DNA of 64,000 nucleotides from G963422275 sp963422275 (GTDB lineage: Bacteria > Pseudomonadota > Alphaproteobacteria > Rhodobacterales > Rhodobacteraceae), in the NCBI GenBank assembly GCA_963422275.1, contig OY729418.1, forward strand, positions 1,550,001 to 1,614,000. Direction: 5' to 3'. The notes beneath the pieces are model-generated. The model was given only the letters and a program-made list of their open reading frames with translations. It was not told the origin of the DNA and did no database searches. Shown in pieces: positions 9,867-19,233 of the stretch (position 1 is its first letter; each line of letters starts with the position of its first letter). The translations under genes and the position numbers were made by a program.

Positions 9867-10793
9867 TTACATTTTGGATATATAAATTTCTTCTGAGACT
9901 CTGCGCAAAGTATCCAGCAGCCTTTGCGCATTTGGACTGAGTACCGTTTTGGGATTGGTTGTGATCCCAACTGACCCTTCCAGTGCCCAGCCACGAATAT
10001 CAAGCCTGACAAGTGTACCATTGTCCACATCTGACTGGGCCATGCCTTTCGGTGAAATCCAAACCCTGCCCTCATGCACTGCGAGGGACCGGGCCAGCGT
10101 CGCCGAGTCCGTTTCCACGACAATGCTTGGCGGCTGAATGCCGTTCATGTAGAAGTATCGCTCGATTTCGTCTCGAACGATGGTTCCGGGCATATTCAGC
10201 ACCATTGGCGCTTGAAGAAGTTCGGAAAATTTTGCGGTCTTGGAACCAAACTTCGGGTGGCCGCGCTTAACGTATATGCCGATGTCCTCCTTATAGAGGT
10301 GTTCAAAAGAAAGACCCTGCATCTCGGTAGCTCGTGCAAGCCGCCCGACAACGAACGCAACATCACCGCTTCGCAGCATTGTCAAAACATCAGCATTCCG
10401 ACCCTCTACGACTCGAACCCTGACGTTTGGACTTTCGGATTGGAAAGCCTGCACAGATTGGGGCATCAGCCGAGCTGAAACCGTCGGGAGGGCTCCCACA
10501 ACAAAATGTTCCTTGACATCCTTATTTGCGCCGAAGGCCAAATATGCGTCGCGAATTTGCGCAAGACTAGGCGCGACTTGATGAAAGAACGCCAGACCTT
10601 CCGATGTAAGGACGCTGCCCCGCCGGCTTCTTTCAAAGAGACGCACGCCAACGGTCGCCTCCAGTTCGGCAATCGTTCGCGAAACGGCAGACTGCGCCAC
10701 ATTCAATTCCACGGCAGCGGCGGTGACACTTTTCAGTCGGGCAACCTCTACAAAGCACTGAAGATGCCGAAATTTGATGCGATTCAAGAACAT
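9867..10793 (-). CDS. LysR-family transcriptional regulator
   Basis: Probable regulator of the TAXI-TRAP-sulfatase genes that follow it in the same direction after a 74-base gap. The N-terminal helix-turn-helix spans about residues 8-65 (FRHLQCFVEVARLKSVTAAAVELNVAQSAVSRTIAEL in outline), followed by the two-lobe effector domain (for example VVGALPTVSARLMPQSV). The PcaQ/GbpR-like subgroup is likely from the opening. 308 residues, full length. Being upstream of its likely targets on the same strand differs from the more common divergent arrangement, so autoregulation through a shared promoter is possible. Confidence 0.9.
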   Translation of the reverse strand: MFLNRIKFRHLQCFVEVARLKSVTAAAVELNVAQSAVSRTIAELEATVGVRLFERSRRGSVLTSEGLAFFHQVAPSLAQIRDAYLAFGANKDVKEHFVVGALPTVSARLMPQSVQAFQSESPNVRVRVVEGRNADVLTMLRSGDVAFVVGRLARATEMQGLSFEHLYKEDIGIYVKRGHPKFGSKTAKFSELLQAPMVLNMPGTIVRDEIERYFYMNGIQPPSIVVETDSATLARSLAVHEGRVWISPKGMAQSDVDNGTLVRLDIRGWALEGSVGITTNPKTVLSPNAQRLLDTLRRVSEEIYISKM

Positions 10794-11158
10794 TCAACAA
10801 TCTCGACAATATATCGGTTAAAAGTCCAGCGTTTTATCCTTTAGCGGCGACGGCACTGTGCCAACCGGACCTGCCGCGGCTTCTTCACATATCGATTCGG
10901 ATTGAATCAGAAGATAGGCACTTCCCGGAGAGTTTATGCCGATGGTCTCGGCAACGTCGCTGCTTCGTTGCCAGCAGTTCATGGCACCTGCTTATATAAG
11001 CGGGCTTAGAGCCCGAGATATAATTCAGACTTGAAGGCAGTGATAGAAAATGATGGCCCAATTCGTGATTCAAGACCGTTGCGAAAACGGTCATTTTGTT
11101 CTGCATTTCGCCTTTCGAAGCTAGTCGCGCGCTTGGCTTGCTAGGCATCCGCGCCGGC
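10794..11158. other. Intergenic region upstream of the LysR gene, no gene seen
   Basis: Should hold the promoter of the LysR-led operon. Around 11075 the bases CAAGACCGTTGCGAAA match the end of the IS5-type remnant near 30345, so IS debris begins here. Confidence 0.45.
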
Positions 11159-11310
11159 CCTTCCACTCGCCCCGACCTCGAGTTCTTGGCTGAACGTGAT
11201 GGAATGCCTCTTCGCCGAGCCGCCCCGGCGGCGGCTCGGGCATGGCGTCTTCCGTTCCGTCGGCGAACTCCAGCAGGCCATCCTCCGCTTCATCCGCGGG
11301 GGCGCCATCG
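11159..11310 (+). pseudogene. IS630-family transposase, C-terminal fragment
   Basis: The frame reads LPLAPTSSSWLNVMECLFAE and continues RRRLGHGVFRSVGELQQAILRFI. This matches the end of IS630 transposases, where SWLN(x)VE(x)FFAKL(x)RRRL holds the last catalytic acidic residue. Only about 50 residues remain and no terminal repeats are evident. A second fragment of the same kind lies at 16506-16680. Confidence 0.75.
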
Positions 11311-11708
11311 CTGGCGCTAGCGTGACTGGCGGCATGTTCTGGGGTTTTTCCAGCTTGCCCTCCTCGCCAAGTTCGGCGAGGCGTTCGAATAGATGGCCGA
11401 CATAATCTTCTCGCTTAGGGACTGCCAGCCGTTGCAGAAGCGCCCCCGCCGTTCGCGGTTTCAGGTCCCGATGCATCACTTCTGGCGGGTTCGGGATAGA
11501 CTCTGGCCTTCAGGCCGGGATCAGGTCGATCTGATTGGAAGTCTTGAGCAGGGTCGGCACCTCCACCTCCGCGATGCTCTGCTCCCGTGCCGTACCGAAG
11601 TGGTGATTGAGGGATCGAGTTTCGACTGGAGGGTTGCGACGTGTCTCATGGCAAAGGCTCCAGCAGAGATCAAGCACGGTCGGACGAAATTGCGGAAGAT
11701 CTGATCAT
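11311..11708. other. IS-flanked stretch, no recognised gene
   Basis: A minus-strand frame at 11141-11479 covers part of this stretch but overlaps the IS630 fragment and resembles nothing I know. Probably decayed DNA between two insertion sequences. Confidence 0.4.
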
Positions 11709-12654
11709 TTCATTCAAATTGCTTATGCACCTGGTTCCGGCGACACAGGGCATTGTGTCCGGGATGTCGGATGATGGAATGTTCGCATGACATTCTTGAC
11801 GTGGAACCGTCCCATGACCGAAATCCCCGCCAGCCTCATCGCCTTCCAGCGCCGGTTCCCCGACGACGACGCCGGCGCCCGGTGGCTCATCGCCTTCCGG
11901 TGTCCCGCCTGCGGCCACGGTCGCGGGCGGCAGCTGAAGACCAGGCCGCACAGCTTCGAGTGCGCCTGCTGCCATCGTCAAGCCTCGGTCGCCGCCGGCA
12001 CCCTCCTGCACCGAACCAGGCTGTCGCTCACGATCTGATTCTGGGCTGCCTGTCTGATGGCCACCCATTGCAACGGCATCTCCGCCCTACATTTGCAGAA
12101 GCGGCTCGGGATCGGGTCCTGTCGCAGCGCCTGGATGCTCGCCGCCAAGCTTCGCCGTGCCATGGTCACCCCGAGCGCAGCCCTGAAGGCAAGATGCCGG
12201 TCGCCGGAGCGGTTGAACTTGGCGACGGCAATACGCCGGGCCGCCTGCGGCTGGCCACGATCCCGTCCTGCAGCGCCAGGGATCTTGGCAACTTCGTTGT
12301 GCGCAACACCCCCGCGACCGCGATCGTCAAGACAGACGGCTGGAGAGGCTGCAGCGCAGTGCCTCGGGATCGCCACCAGCCCCATGTTGTCGGCGACAGG
12401 CCCGCCCATGAGATTCTCACCTGGATCCACACCGTGTTCTGCAACCTCAAGGGCTGGGCGCGGGGCGGCTGCCACGGGCTGCGCGCCAAGCGCCTCCAGA
12501 CCTGTCTCGGCGAGTTCGTCTTTCGCTTCAACCCCGGGCGCCGAAATCGCCACGCCGCCTTCCTGTCCCTGTTCCTGCAGGCTCTGCGCACCAAACCTCA
12601 CCCCTGCCGCATCTTGATCAAACCGGAACCAAGTGCATAAGCAGTTCATTCAAA
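11709..12654 (+). mobile_element. IS1595-type element, copy A, internally decayed, with 10-bp direct repeats
   Basis: The element runs from 11719 to 12644. Its ends are inverted repeats: TTGCTTATGCACCTGG on the left and, read inward from the right, CTGCTTATGCACTTGG, both followed by TTCCGG. Identical 10-base repeats TTCATTCAAA flank it at 11709-11718 and 12645-12654, which look like target duplications although 8 bases is usual in this family. The plus frame starting at 11787 or 11814 encodes a transposase zinc ribbon (CPACGHGR ... CACCHRQASVAAGTLLHRTRLSL). Later frames carry the C-terminal GEFVFRFNPGRRNRH and the rest is frameshifted. Copies B and C of this element are at 52.2 and 54.8 kb. 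Confidence 0.8.
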
Positions 12655-12811
12655 ATCCGGCATCTCTTCGAAACGTAAAGCGTGACGAAGATTTTTCCAG
12701 AATGCCAAGGCTTTCATGTTTGATTCCAAATATATATTAGCGAATATTTTGCTTTGACTGGTTATATGCCTCTTGTCGCATCCGAGATGCGGGAAATGAG
12801 TTGAAAGGGCA

Positions 12812-14044
12812 TCAGTCGAGTTCAAATTTGGCGAACAAGCCGTCCTTCATTATTGCCAAGATATGGCGGCCCTGTTGTTCCAGAAGGCCCAGATCGGCAA
12901 GTGGATTGCCGTCGACAACAAGAATGTCAGCGATTGCTCCTGTCGCGATGACGCCCAATGATCCCGCCCGATTCAAGATTTCTGCATTGACCGCAGTGGC
13001 TGAAGTCAGCACTTCGTGTGGAGTTTGAGCTTCCGCCTGCAGAACGATGCTGCAGGATTGGTGCTCCCGCAGGTCGCCGAGAAGGTCCGAGCCGAAACCG
13101 ATCTTGGTTCCTGATGCACGGCAATGCTCGACTGCGCTCAGCCCGGCATTTTTTACTTTCTGCAGCTTGGCGATGCTCACCTCAGGCAATCCGAGGTGGC
13201 GCCCGAACTTGTCCATGATGTCGTAGGCGGCGAGCGTGGGAACCAGATACGCATCATGTTCTGCCATTAGCTCTGCAGCCGCCCGATCAATCAGGTTGCC
13301 GTGCTCGATTGTTCGAATACCGCATTGCACCGCCATTTCAGTTGAGCGCGATGTGTACGAATGCGCCGCGACGTAGGTGTTCCACGCTTCGGCCTCCTCG
13401 ACGATCGCGCAGAGTTCCTCAGGCGAATATTGGGTGTTGTCGATAGGATCGGTCGGCGAGGCAACACCCCCGGAAACCATAACCTTGATGTGATCGGCGC
13501 CTTTCCGGAGCTCGTCTCGTGCGGCTGCCCGAACGGCGGGAACCCCGTCCGCCAGCCGGCTTTGAACGTCAAGTGCCGAGGAGCAGACACAAGGGCTGCG
13601 ACCGTCGGTGGACAACCGGAAGTCCCCGTGGCCCCCAGTTTGGGTCAGTGCTCTGCCCGACACGAAGATGCGCGGTCCCTGGAACAAACCCCGTTCAACC
13701 GCCATGGCAAGGCCGCGGTCTGCTCCGGCACAGTCGCGTATGGTCGTGAATCCGCGCATGAGGGTTTCGCGAAGGTTTTGAGCTGCGAGGGCAGTCATCA
13801 TCGTCAGCGGCATGTTCGCCAGCTTGCGGAGATCGATCTCGGAAAGCGTGACATGGATGTGGCAATCGATCAGACCGGGCATCAGCACGCCACCGCGTCC
13901 GTTAACCACACGAGCCTCTGTGGATCGAATCGGCTTGTCGGAGATCTCCTTGATGAAGCCAGCCTCCACCAGCACCTCCAACTCCATCGGTTCCGGACGC
14001 ATGGCGTCCCACACACGAACGTTCCGGAAAAGAGTGCCAGTCAT
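12812..14044 (-). CDS. Amidohydrolase-superfamily enzyme, dipeptidase/N-acyl amino acid hydrolase-like
   Basis: Metal-dependent hydrolase of the subgroup often labelled prolidase or imidazolonepropionase-like, whose tested members hydrolyse dipeptides or N-acyl amino acids. Visible metal ligands are HxH in DCHIH near residue 62, a Lys likely carboxylated in HIKVMVSGG, His in AAHSYTS, His in IEHGN and Asp in GFGSDLLG. 410 residues, full length. The ATG at 14044 has GGAGG seven bases upstream. It follows a hydantoinase-B gene by 60 bases in the same operon. A paralogue with the same neighbour is at 31080-32351. No signal peptide, so cytoplasmic. Confidence 0.85.
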   Translation of the reverse strand: MTGTLFRNVRVWDAMRPEPMELEVLVEAGFIKEISDKPIRSTEARVVNGRGGVLMPGLIDCHIHVTLSEIDLRKLANMPLTMMTALAAQNLRETLMRGFTTIRDCAGADRGLAMAVERGLFQGPRIFVSGRALTQTGGHGDFRLSTDGRSPCVCSSALDVQSRLADGVPAVRAAARDELRKGADHIKVMVSGGVASPTDPIDNTQYSPEELCAIVEEAEAWNTYVAAHSYTSRSTEMAVQCGIRTIEHGNLIDRAAAELMAEHDAYLVPTLAAYDIMDKFGRHLGLPEVSIAKLQKVKNAGLSAVEHCRASGTKIGFGSDLLGDLREHQSCSIVLQAEAQTPHEVLTSATAVNAEILNRAGSLGVIATGAIADILVVDGNPLADLGLLEQQGRHILAIMKDGLFAKFELD

Positions 14045-14104
14045 TTCTGCGCCTCCAAATCTGTCCGGCGGCGACTCTCCATCCGCGAGCCGCCAGTCAG
14101 AGCG

Positions 14105-15769
14105 TCAAGCTGTCAAACCATACACTTCCCGAGCGCATTCTTCCGTGATCAACTCGTTCTTCAAATCCTGCAGAACCAGATCTTGGTCCCGATCCTTCGG
14201 ATCGCCGAACCCGCCGCCCTTTCCTGAAACAACACGAATGATGTCGCCAGTTCGGGTTGTGAAATTCGAGGCGAAGGTGATCGTCCGGCTCTCGCCCTTC
14301 CTCGGAATGTAATGGACGCAATTGGGCGACCCCTCGCGACCGCCGGCAAGCGACCAGGCCGGAAACCTCGAACGCGTGTACCAGATGGTGAGAAAGCCGT
14401 TATCAGCGCGCAGCCTGTAGTCCATGACGATGCCGTGGCCGCCGCGGTAACGGCCTTCCCCGCCCGGCGCGGTGTTCAGTTCCATGCGATCCACATACAA
14501 GCCGTTGCGTGCCTCGTTGATCTCAGCCGGGCAGTTGAACGTGTCGCCATGAAAGCCCGAGAACATCGCGCTGTTGCCGTCCTTGCCCTCGCGGGCGCCC
14601 CACCCGCCAAGTTGCGGCTCGATGATCGTGTACTGGCGCCCGGTGTCTGGATGAATCCCGCCAATGAACGTCCCGCACACTGACGCGAAGTGCCCGGCGC
14701 CCAGACGCTCGGGCATGCACTGGGCAAGGCATCGCCAAATAAGGTCGTAGACCCGGAGTTCCAGCTCATAGTAAAACCCAACGGCAGCGGGCTCCCTGGC
14801 ATGGAAAATCGTGCCCTCCCTCGTGAGAACCTTTAGCGGCCGGAATGATCCTGCGTTGCACGGAGAGTAGGGATCGGTTAGTGACTTCAGAATGATTTGC
14901 GCGGCCACGATCACGCCGTCGCGGCTCGTGTTCACCGGATCGGAAGCCTGTTCCGGGTTGTCGCGGAGATCGACGACAAACGATTCGTCCCCTATCGTGA
15001 TCGCGACATTGAAGACGCGCCCGTCCTCCTGCTCCTCGGACAGTTCGAACGTGCCCTTTGGCAGCTTGGCGAGTTCGGCGACGCAGGCCTTCTCGCCAAA
15101 GTCCATGAACGAGGCCATCGCTTCCATGAAGGTGGTTACGCCGTATTTCCCGGCGAGGTCCTGCAGGCGCTTGGTGCCTATGCGCACCGACGCGATTGCC
15201 GCCCACACGTCGCCCTCAAGCACGTCAGGCATCCGCGAGTTGACTTTGATGACCTCGAACATCGACCGGATCGGGACGCCTTCCGAGATGATTCTGACGG
15301 CCGGCAAGCGCAGCCCTTCCTGAAAAATTTCGGTTGCCTCTCCGGTCAGCGACCCAGGCGCCATACCGCCAACATCGGAGTTGTGGGCAATGTTAGCCGT
15401 CCAGGCAATCACCTGACCTTCAGCGAATACGGGCATCGCCACCACAATGTCGTTCAGGTGGGTGACCCCGCCGTAGTAGGGATCGTTGGTCGCGAAAACA
15501 TCGCCGGGGCGGACATCCCCAGAATCCATGAACTTTGCGGCAATCACTTTCGTCGCCTTGTCCAGCACGCCGATAAACGCGGGAATGCCAGCGCCCGAAC
15601 AGGCGATTTCTCCATCGGCATCCATGACGCCCGTGCCCATGTCGAGCACCTCGTAGATGATCGAGCTCATTGCGGTCTTCTTCATCGCCGCGAACATCTC
15701 GTCGGCGGCGGACTGGAGGGAGTTCTGGATTATCTCCGAGGTGACAGGATCGTTGGCGCGTCCGTTCAT
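14105..15769 (-). CDS. hyuB: Hydantoinase B/oxoprolinase-family protein, orphan subunit
   Basis: HyuB-type subunit of the ATP-dependent hydantoinase, oxoprolinase and acetone-carboxylase group, which normally works with a HyuA ATPase subunit to open a lactam or hydantoin ring. The opening DPVTSEIIQNSLQSAADEMFAAMKKTA and the blocks GDVFATNDPYYGGVTHLNDI, HNSDVGGMAPGS and the glycine-rich PGGEGRYRGGHGIVMDYRL are typical. 554 residues, full length. No HyuA gene or remnant lies upstream, so this copy must use the HyuA from 34039-36075, an unseen partner, or be losing function. The downstream amidohydrolase is in the same transcription unit. Confidence 0.88.
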   Translation of the reverse strand: MNGRANDPVTSEIIQNSLQSAADEMFAAMKKTAMSSIIYEVLDMGTGVMDADGEIACSGAGIPAFIGVLDKATKVIAAKFMDSGDVRPGDVFATNDPYYGGVTHLNDIVVAMPVFAEGQVIAWTANIAHNSDVGGMAPGSLTGEATEIFQEGLRLPAVRIISEGVPIRSMFEVIKVNSRMPDVLEGDVWAAIASVRIGTKRLQDLAGKYGVTTFMEAMASFMDFGEKACVAELAKLPKGTFELSEEQEDGRVFNVAITIGDESFVVDLRDNPEQASDPVNTSRDGVIVAAQIILKSLTDPYSPCNAGSFRPLKVLTREGTIFHAREPAAVGFYYELELRVYDLIWRCLAQCMPERLGAGHFASVCGTFIGGIHPDTGRQYTIIEPQLGGWGAREGKDGNSAMFSGFHGDTFNCPAEINEARNGLYVDRMELNTAPGGEGRYRGGHGIVMDYRLRADNGFLTIWYTRSRFPAWSLAGGREGSPNCVHYIPRKGESRTITFASNFTTRTGDIIRVVSGKGGGFGDPKDRDQDLVLQDLKNELITEECAREVYGLTA

Positions 15770-16505
15770 TTTGACATCCCTCGCGGCTCGGTCAGGGGGG
15801 GGATCGTGTGCGTGTTGCAGAAACCACCGCTTTGTATCCGGTTTGCCGCCAGCCCGCCAGCCATCATTGCCGGATCCTCAATGATTGCGGACAACGCTGT
15901 CGCTTGCGAGGCTCCAGGGCAGCAATGTCCATGCGGCAGAGCGAAGAAACGGCGAGACGTTTCTTCGAAGCGCACTCGACCTCGCCGCATTGGGGCATCG
16001 AGGGGATATTTTTACTCTTGTTATCCCAATATGATGCAGCTTTCTTGGCAAAAATGCAGAAAAGGGGAAGGTTTGCGGCCAAACGTGTCATCCGACGATC
16101 GGTGGTGCCTGTGGTGTAAAGTCGCCGATAAGGGCTGGCCGCAGAAGCATGCGTGGCGAGTGCACCTTATCCTGCTCACCGACTAGGACTTGGGCACGAT
16201 GACGATTGCCAAGAAGGTCGGAAAAATTGTTTGGCTGGTCCAAGTGCCGCCGCCGCACGAGGCAACCCACCAGACGGTGCGCTTCGCCGCCTCGACCGTG
16301 TGGGACTTTGCGGGTGCATGGTCCGATGCCACATTGCAGCAACAGTTCAAGTTTTCCCGCGGCCCCTTCTTCGCTGCAACGCAGAGCAGCATTCCGTCCG
16401 GCACCGCGACCGCTGCCACTCTCGACGGCCAGTCCGTTCGCAAACGCAAGGCGATTCGCCCCCGGCTTGTTGGGCATCCGCGTTGAACCTTATCATTCGC
16501 TCTGA
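15770..16505. other. Stretch upstream of the orphan hyuB, no recognised gene
   Basis: I looked for a HyuA-like segment on the minus strand and found none. The frames on both strands between 16150 and 16480 give unfamiliar products. This part probably contains the hyuB promoter and degraded DNA. Confidence 0.45.
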
Positions 16506-16680
16506 CCTCGGGTTCGTGGCCGAATGCGACTGAGGGCTTCTTCGCCAAGCTTGATCTGCGACGGCTCATGCATAGGATATCAATCTCCATCGACGAGCGC
16601 AAGGACACCAAGGCACGTCCCTTCACCTAGGTCACCGACCTCAGGAGAGTCTTCGCCGCAAGAAAGGCGGGTGCCGAAAC
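16506..16680 (+). pseudogene. IS630-family transposase, second C-terminal fragment
   Basis: The frame reads ALTSGSWPNATEGFFAKLDL and then RRLMHR, matching the SWLNAVEGFFAKL(x)RRRL end of IS630 transposases. A stop codon follows within the DERKDTKARPF segment and the remainder is degraded. Homologous to the fragment at 11159-11310. Confidence 0.7.
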
Positions 16681-17499
16681 TGGAATCAATCCGCTAGCAG
16701 TTTTTGTCAGGATGTCTGACATGGATTCTCGACTTGGTGCGCTTCTTCCGGTGTCAGCATTCCCTTTCGAACCGCGAGTTTGAGCGTGCGCCGGCGGCCG
16801 CTACCGATGCGATGATTGTGGTGAGCGCGATGCATTCACGGCGTCAGGTCGGGACTGTGGCCAACGTGTGGCTCCGTTCGGGAATCATGTTCCGTACCTC
16901 CCGGGATATCCGCTCTGCCGACACCAAGTCGGCGCCTTTAGACATTCCCGACGATCAATCGGCCACTACCAAACGCAAAACACCTCGAAAGCCCAAGAAC
17001 CAGGAGTCATGCCAGCTTTCGCAACGATCTTTCATGAGATCCCTTCTCTTCGATGTCGCAGGTTTTCGAAAATGAGGGTCTTCGCATCTTGCATCACATT
17101 GTATAGTCAGAACGCTTTCTTGATGAGTTCGCGCTCTCGTTCCAGATCTGTTTTCACCGCCCATTCACCCATCTGTTTGTAGTTGCATGCTCGCGGCTAT
17201 CCATTGTCGCGTTCCCAATCGCGAACATCGCTCTAGCTCTGGACGTCAAGGCCCTTTTCACCTCGCGAAACATCCATTTCAGAGGCTGGACCCCGCCTCG
17301 GCAAGGCAGTTCCGCTTCGTGGCGTTTGACAGCCCCTTGTTGGCAAGCGCCGCGCTGGGCCGTGCAGCCAGCCGCTAGGGCTGGGAAATGCGGCACCTCT
17401 GCTTGCCCCCTAACGACATTCGGGTACCAGGCACTGAATAATTCGGTAAATAACATCGCCAAGTCATCTGATCCAAGTCAGTGGATGCATCGGGCGGCT
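16681..17499. mobile_element. Mixed IS5-type debris
   Basis: The plus strand at about 16868 contains SGIMFRTSRD, equivalent to the SGIMFRASRG segment of the transposase remnant at 30.6 kb (minus) and to 50525. The minus strand near 17360-17410 has EVPHFPALAAGCTAQRGACQQGA, matching EAPHFPAMVSDCTARRVLADKG of the same remnant. The pieces lie in opposite orientations, so the stretch has been rearranged. No intact gene. Confidence 0.55.
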
Positions 17500-17617
17500 T
17501 TAGGGAACCTCTGAATGCAGCCTGATTTTGGGCGTGGCATTGTGCATCCGTGGCGTGCCTGCCATTTTGCGCCACGCCTTTCTTTCGGGGGATCACGACA
17601 TGCAGCGCCTTCGGCAA

Positions 17618-17861
17618 TCTGATAGAACTCTATCCGGGGTCAAAAGGGGTCGGGCGGCCTGACAAATACATCCGCAAATATACGGGGCGAGAATATTTAT
17701 CTGATGTAGCGAGCGGTGATGAAGGCGGGTCGCAAGAGGTTCTGACGATGACGATGCAACAGATTTTCCATCCAATAAACGGCAAGGAAGAGCTTGGAAG
17801 ATTGTATCGCGACGACCCGAATTTGCTGTCGCTTGCGCTTGGCGTCCGGTATGATCCGTAA
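17618..17861 (+). pseudogene. C-terminus of a phage head-morphogenesis-like protein
   Basis: The frame reads ELYPGSKGVGRPDKYIRKYT, then GREYLSDV and EVLTMTMQQIFHPINGKEELGRLYRDDPNLLSLALGV before the stop. The run EV-(x)-TM-(x)-MQ followed by RDDP and a hydrophobic end resembles the C-terminal domain of phage minor head proteins, as I remember them. The N-terminal part is missing because the frame begins at the junction with the IS5 element. It is followed after one base by the next gene, in a compact phage-like layout. Confidence 0.5.
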
Positions 17862-17862
17862 T

Positions 17863-18351
17863 ATGGCTACACATCGCATATTGATCCCTGACGGAATGCG
17901 CTCGCGCAAGCGGCGGCTCATTCTGTGGGACGACAAGGCCGGCACGGTTGAGGGTGATCATTTCACAATACCCTACATCCGGCAGATTTTTGAACGCCCA
18001 ATGCCAACGCAAGTGGGCGACAACAATTATTGGACGATTAGTGATCCTGCGCATCATCCGGGCGAGTTCAAAATCCTCTTGCGGGTTCTGTTTTGGCCGT
18101 CGGTGGAACCGCCACTTGTCAACATGCTTCCAAAAGTTTTGCGTGACGCGGAAATGGCGGCACCGGACGGGCCTGGTGGATGCACGGTTATTTTCCCTGA
18201 CGGTAAGCGGGATGCTCGCCCGGTTATTTTGACTGACGCCAACGGAAAAATGGAGCATAAATTGTCGGGGACGATAAAACTAGTCTCAGTGCCGGATAGC
18301 GATGTTTGGCTTGCCGAGGATGGACGAGAAGTAAGGTTGGGAGTTTTTTAA
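17863..18351 (+). CDS. Small protein of unknown function, probably phage-derived
   Basis: A 162-residue protein beginning MATHRILIPDGMRSRKRRLI. I do not recognise the family. It looks genuinely coding: it is free of stops and tightly packed, one base after the upstream stop and with its own stop overlapping the next ATG (TAATG). The sequence is soluble, mixed charge, with several proline-glycine turns (PDGPGGC) and repeated beta-like segments near the end (KLVSVPDSDVWLAEDGREVRLG). The context of a head-protein C-terminus upstream suggests a phage structural or accessory gene. Whether it is expressed inside the IS5 element is unknown. Confidence 0.6.
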   Translation: MATHRILIPDGMRSRKRRLILWDDKAGTVEGDHFTIPYIRQIFERPMPTQVGDNNYWTISDPAHHPGEFKILLRVLFWPSVEPPLVNMLPKVLRDAEMAAPDGPGGCTVIFPDGKRDARPVILTDANGKMEHKLSGTIKLVSVPDSDVWLAEDGREVRLGVF

Positions 18352-18464
18352 TGAGTGAAATTTTGCGCATGCAATCGAAGCAACCGAAAACGGCCGGTCT
18401 CGGAGGAATGCACAAGGCAATTTTTGCGACGCCTGCCGAAGCCAGAAAAAATCTGTTCAATTGA
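18351..18464 (+). pseudogene. Truncated N-terminus of a third phage-like gene
   Basis: ATG overlaps the stop of the previous gene. The frame begins MSEILRMQSKQPKTAGLGGM and ends after 37 residues in a TGA that straddles the junction with the IS5 sequence. The natural continuation has been lost. Confidence 0.5.
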
Positions 18465-19233
18465 CCTTTGCCAGCCTCCAATGCGATCGCAAGAAGCGCC
18501 GCGAGATCTTTCCGGAGCGGATGGACGGCCTGATCCCCTGGACGCGACTGGAAGCCCGCATTGCGCCGGTGTATCCGAAGGGCGGCCGCAAGAAGGGGCG
18601 ACAGCCGTATCCGCTGTCGGTGATGCTGCGCGTGCACTGCGTTCAGCTGTTCTGCAATCTGAGCGACCCGGCGATGGAGGACCGGCTTGCGAGGCGGAGA
18701 GCATCCGGCGCTTTGCCGGGGTGAGTCTTGAGAAGGTTCCGGACGAGACGACGATCCCGACTTCCGCCACCGGCTGGAGAGCCACGGACTGGCGCACCAG
18801 CTGTTCGGGAGATCGGGGATCACCTGGCCGAGCGGGGGGTTTTGCTGAAGAAGGGCAGCATCGTTGACGCCACCATCATCTCGGCGCCATCGTCGACCGG
18901 GAACGAGAGCAACGCCCGCGATCCGGAGATGCACCGGACCAGGAAGGGGAACCAGTGGCATTTCGGGATGAAGCTGCACATCGGCACCGACACCCGGGGT
19001 CTGGTGCACCAGCTGGAGGGAACGGCTGCCAACGTCGCGACCTGACGCCTTCGGGTCGGCTTCTGCACGGCGAGGAGGAGCAAGTCCGGGGTGACTCCGG
19101 GTACCGCGGGATCGGCAAGCGGGTGTTCGGCTGCGACTTGGTTCGCTATCGGGGTCTGGAGAGGAACAGGCAGCGGCTTGCGCCGCTTTTGGGCTTCTCG
19201 AACCTGATGATTGCCCAGCCGCACCTGTCGTGA
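18461..19233 (+). pseudogene. IS5-group transposase of copy 1, frameshifted
   Basis: Pieces in several frames: LTFASLQCDRKKRREIFPER with MDGLIPWTRLEARI and CNLSDPAMEDRL (18461-18724), a later frame with IGDHLAERGVLLKKGSIVDATIISAPSSTGNESNARDPEM, WHFGMKLHIGTD and LVHQLEGTAANVAT ending at 19045, then another frame to about 19215. The DDE block around VDATII and the FGMKLHIG segment mark the family. At least two frameshifts and the loss of its start to the nested insertion make it inactive. Confidence 0.85.

Noticed and set aside
14897..16186. 429-codon open frame on the plus strand
   Set aside because: It is antisense to the hyuB gene, whose protein is clearly conserved; the product is rich in His and Arg, typical of a shadow frame in GC-rich DNA.
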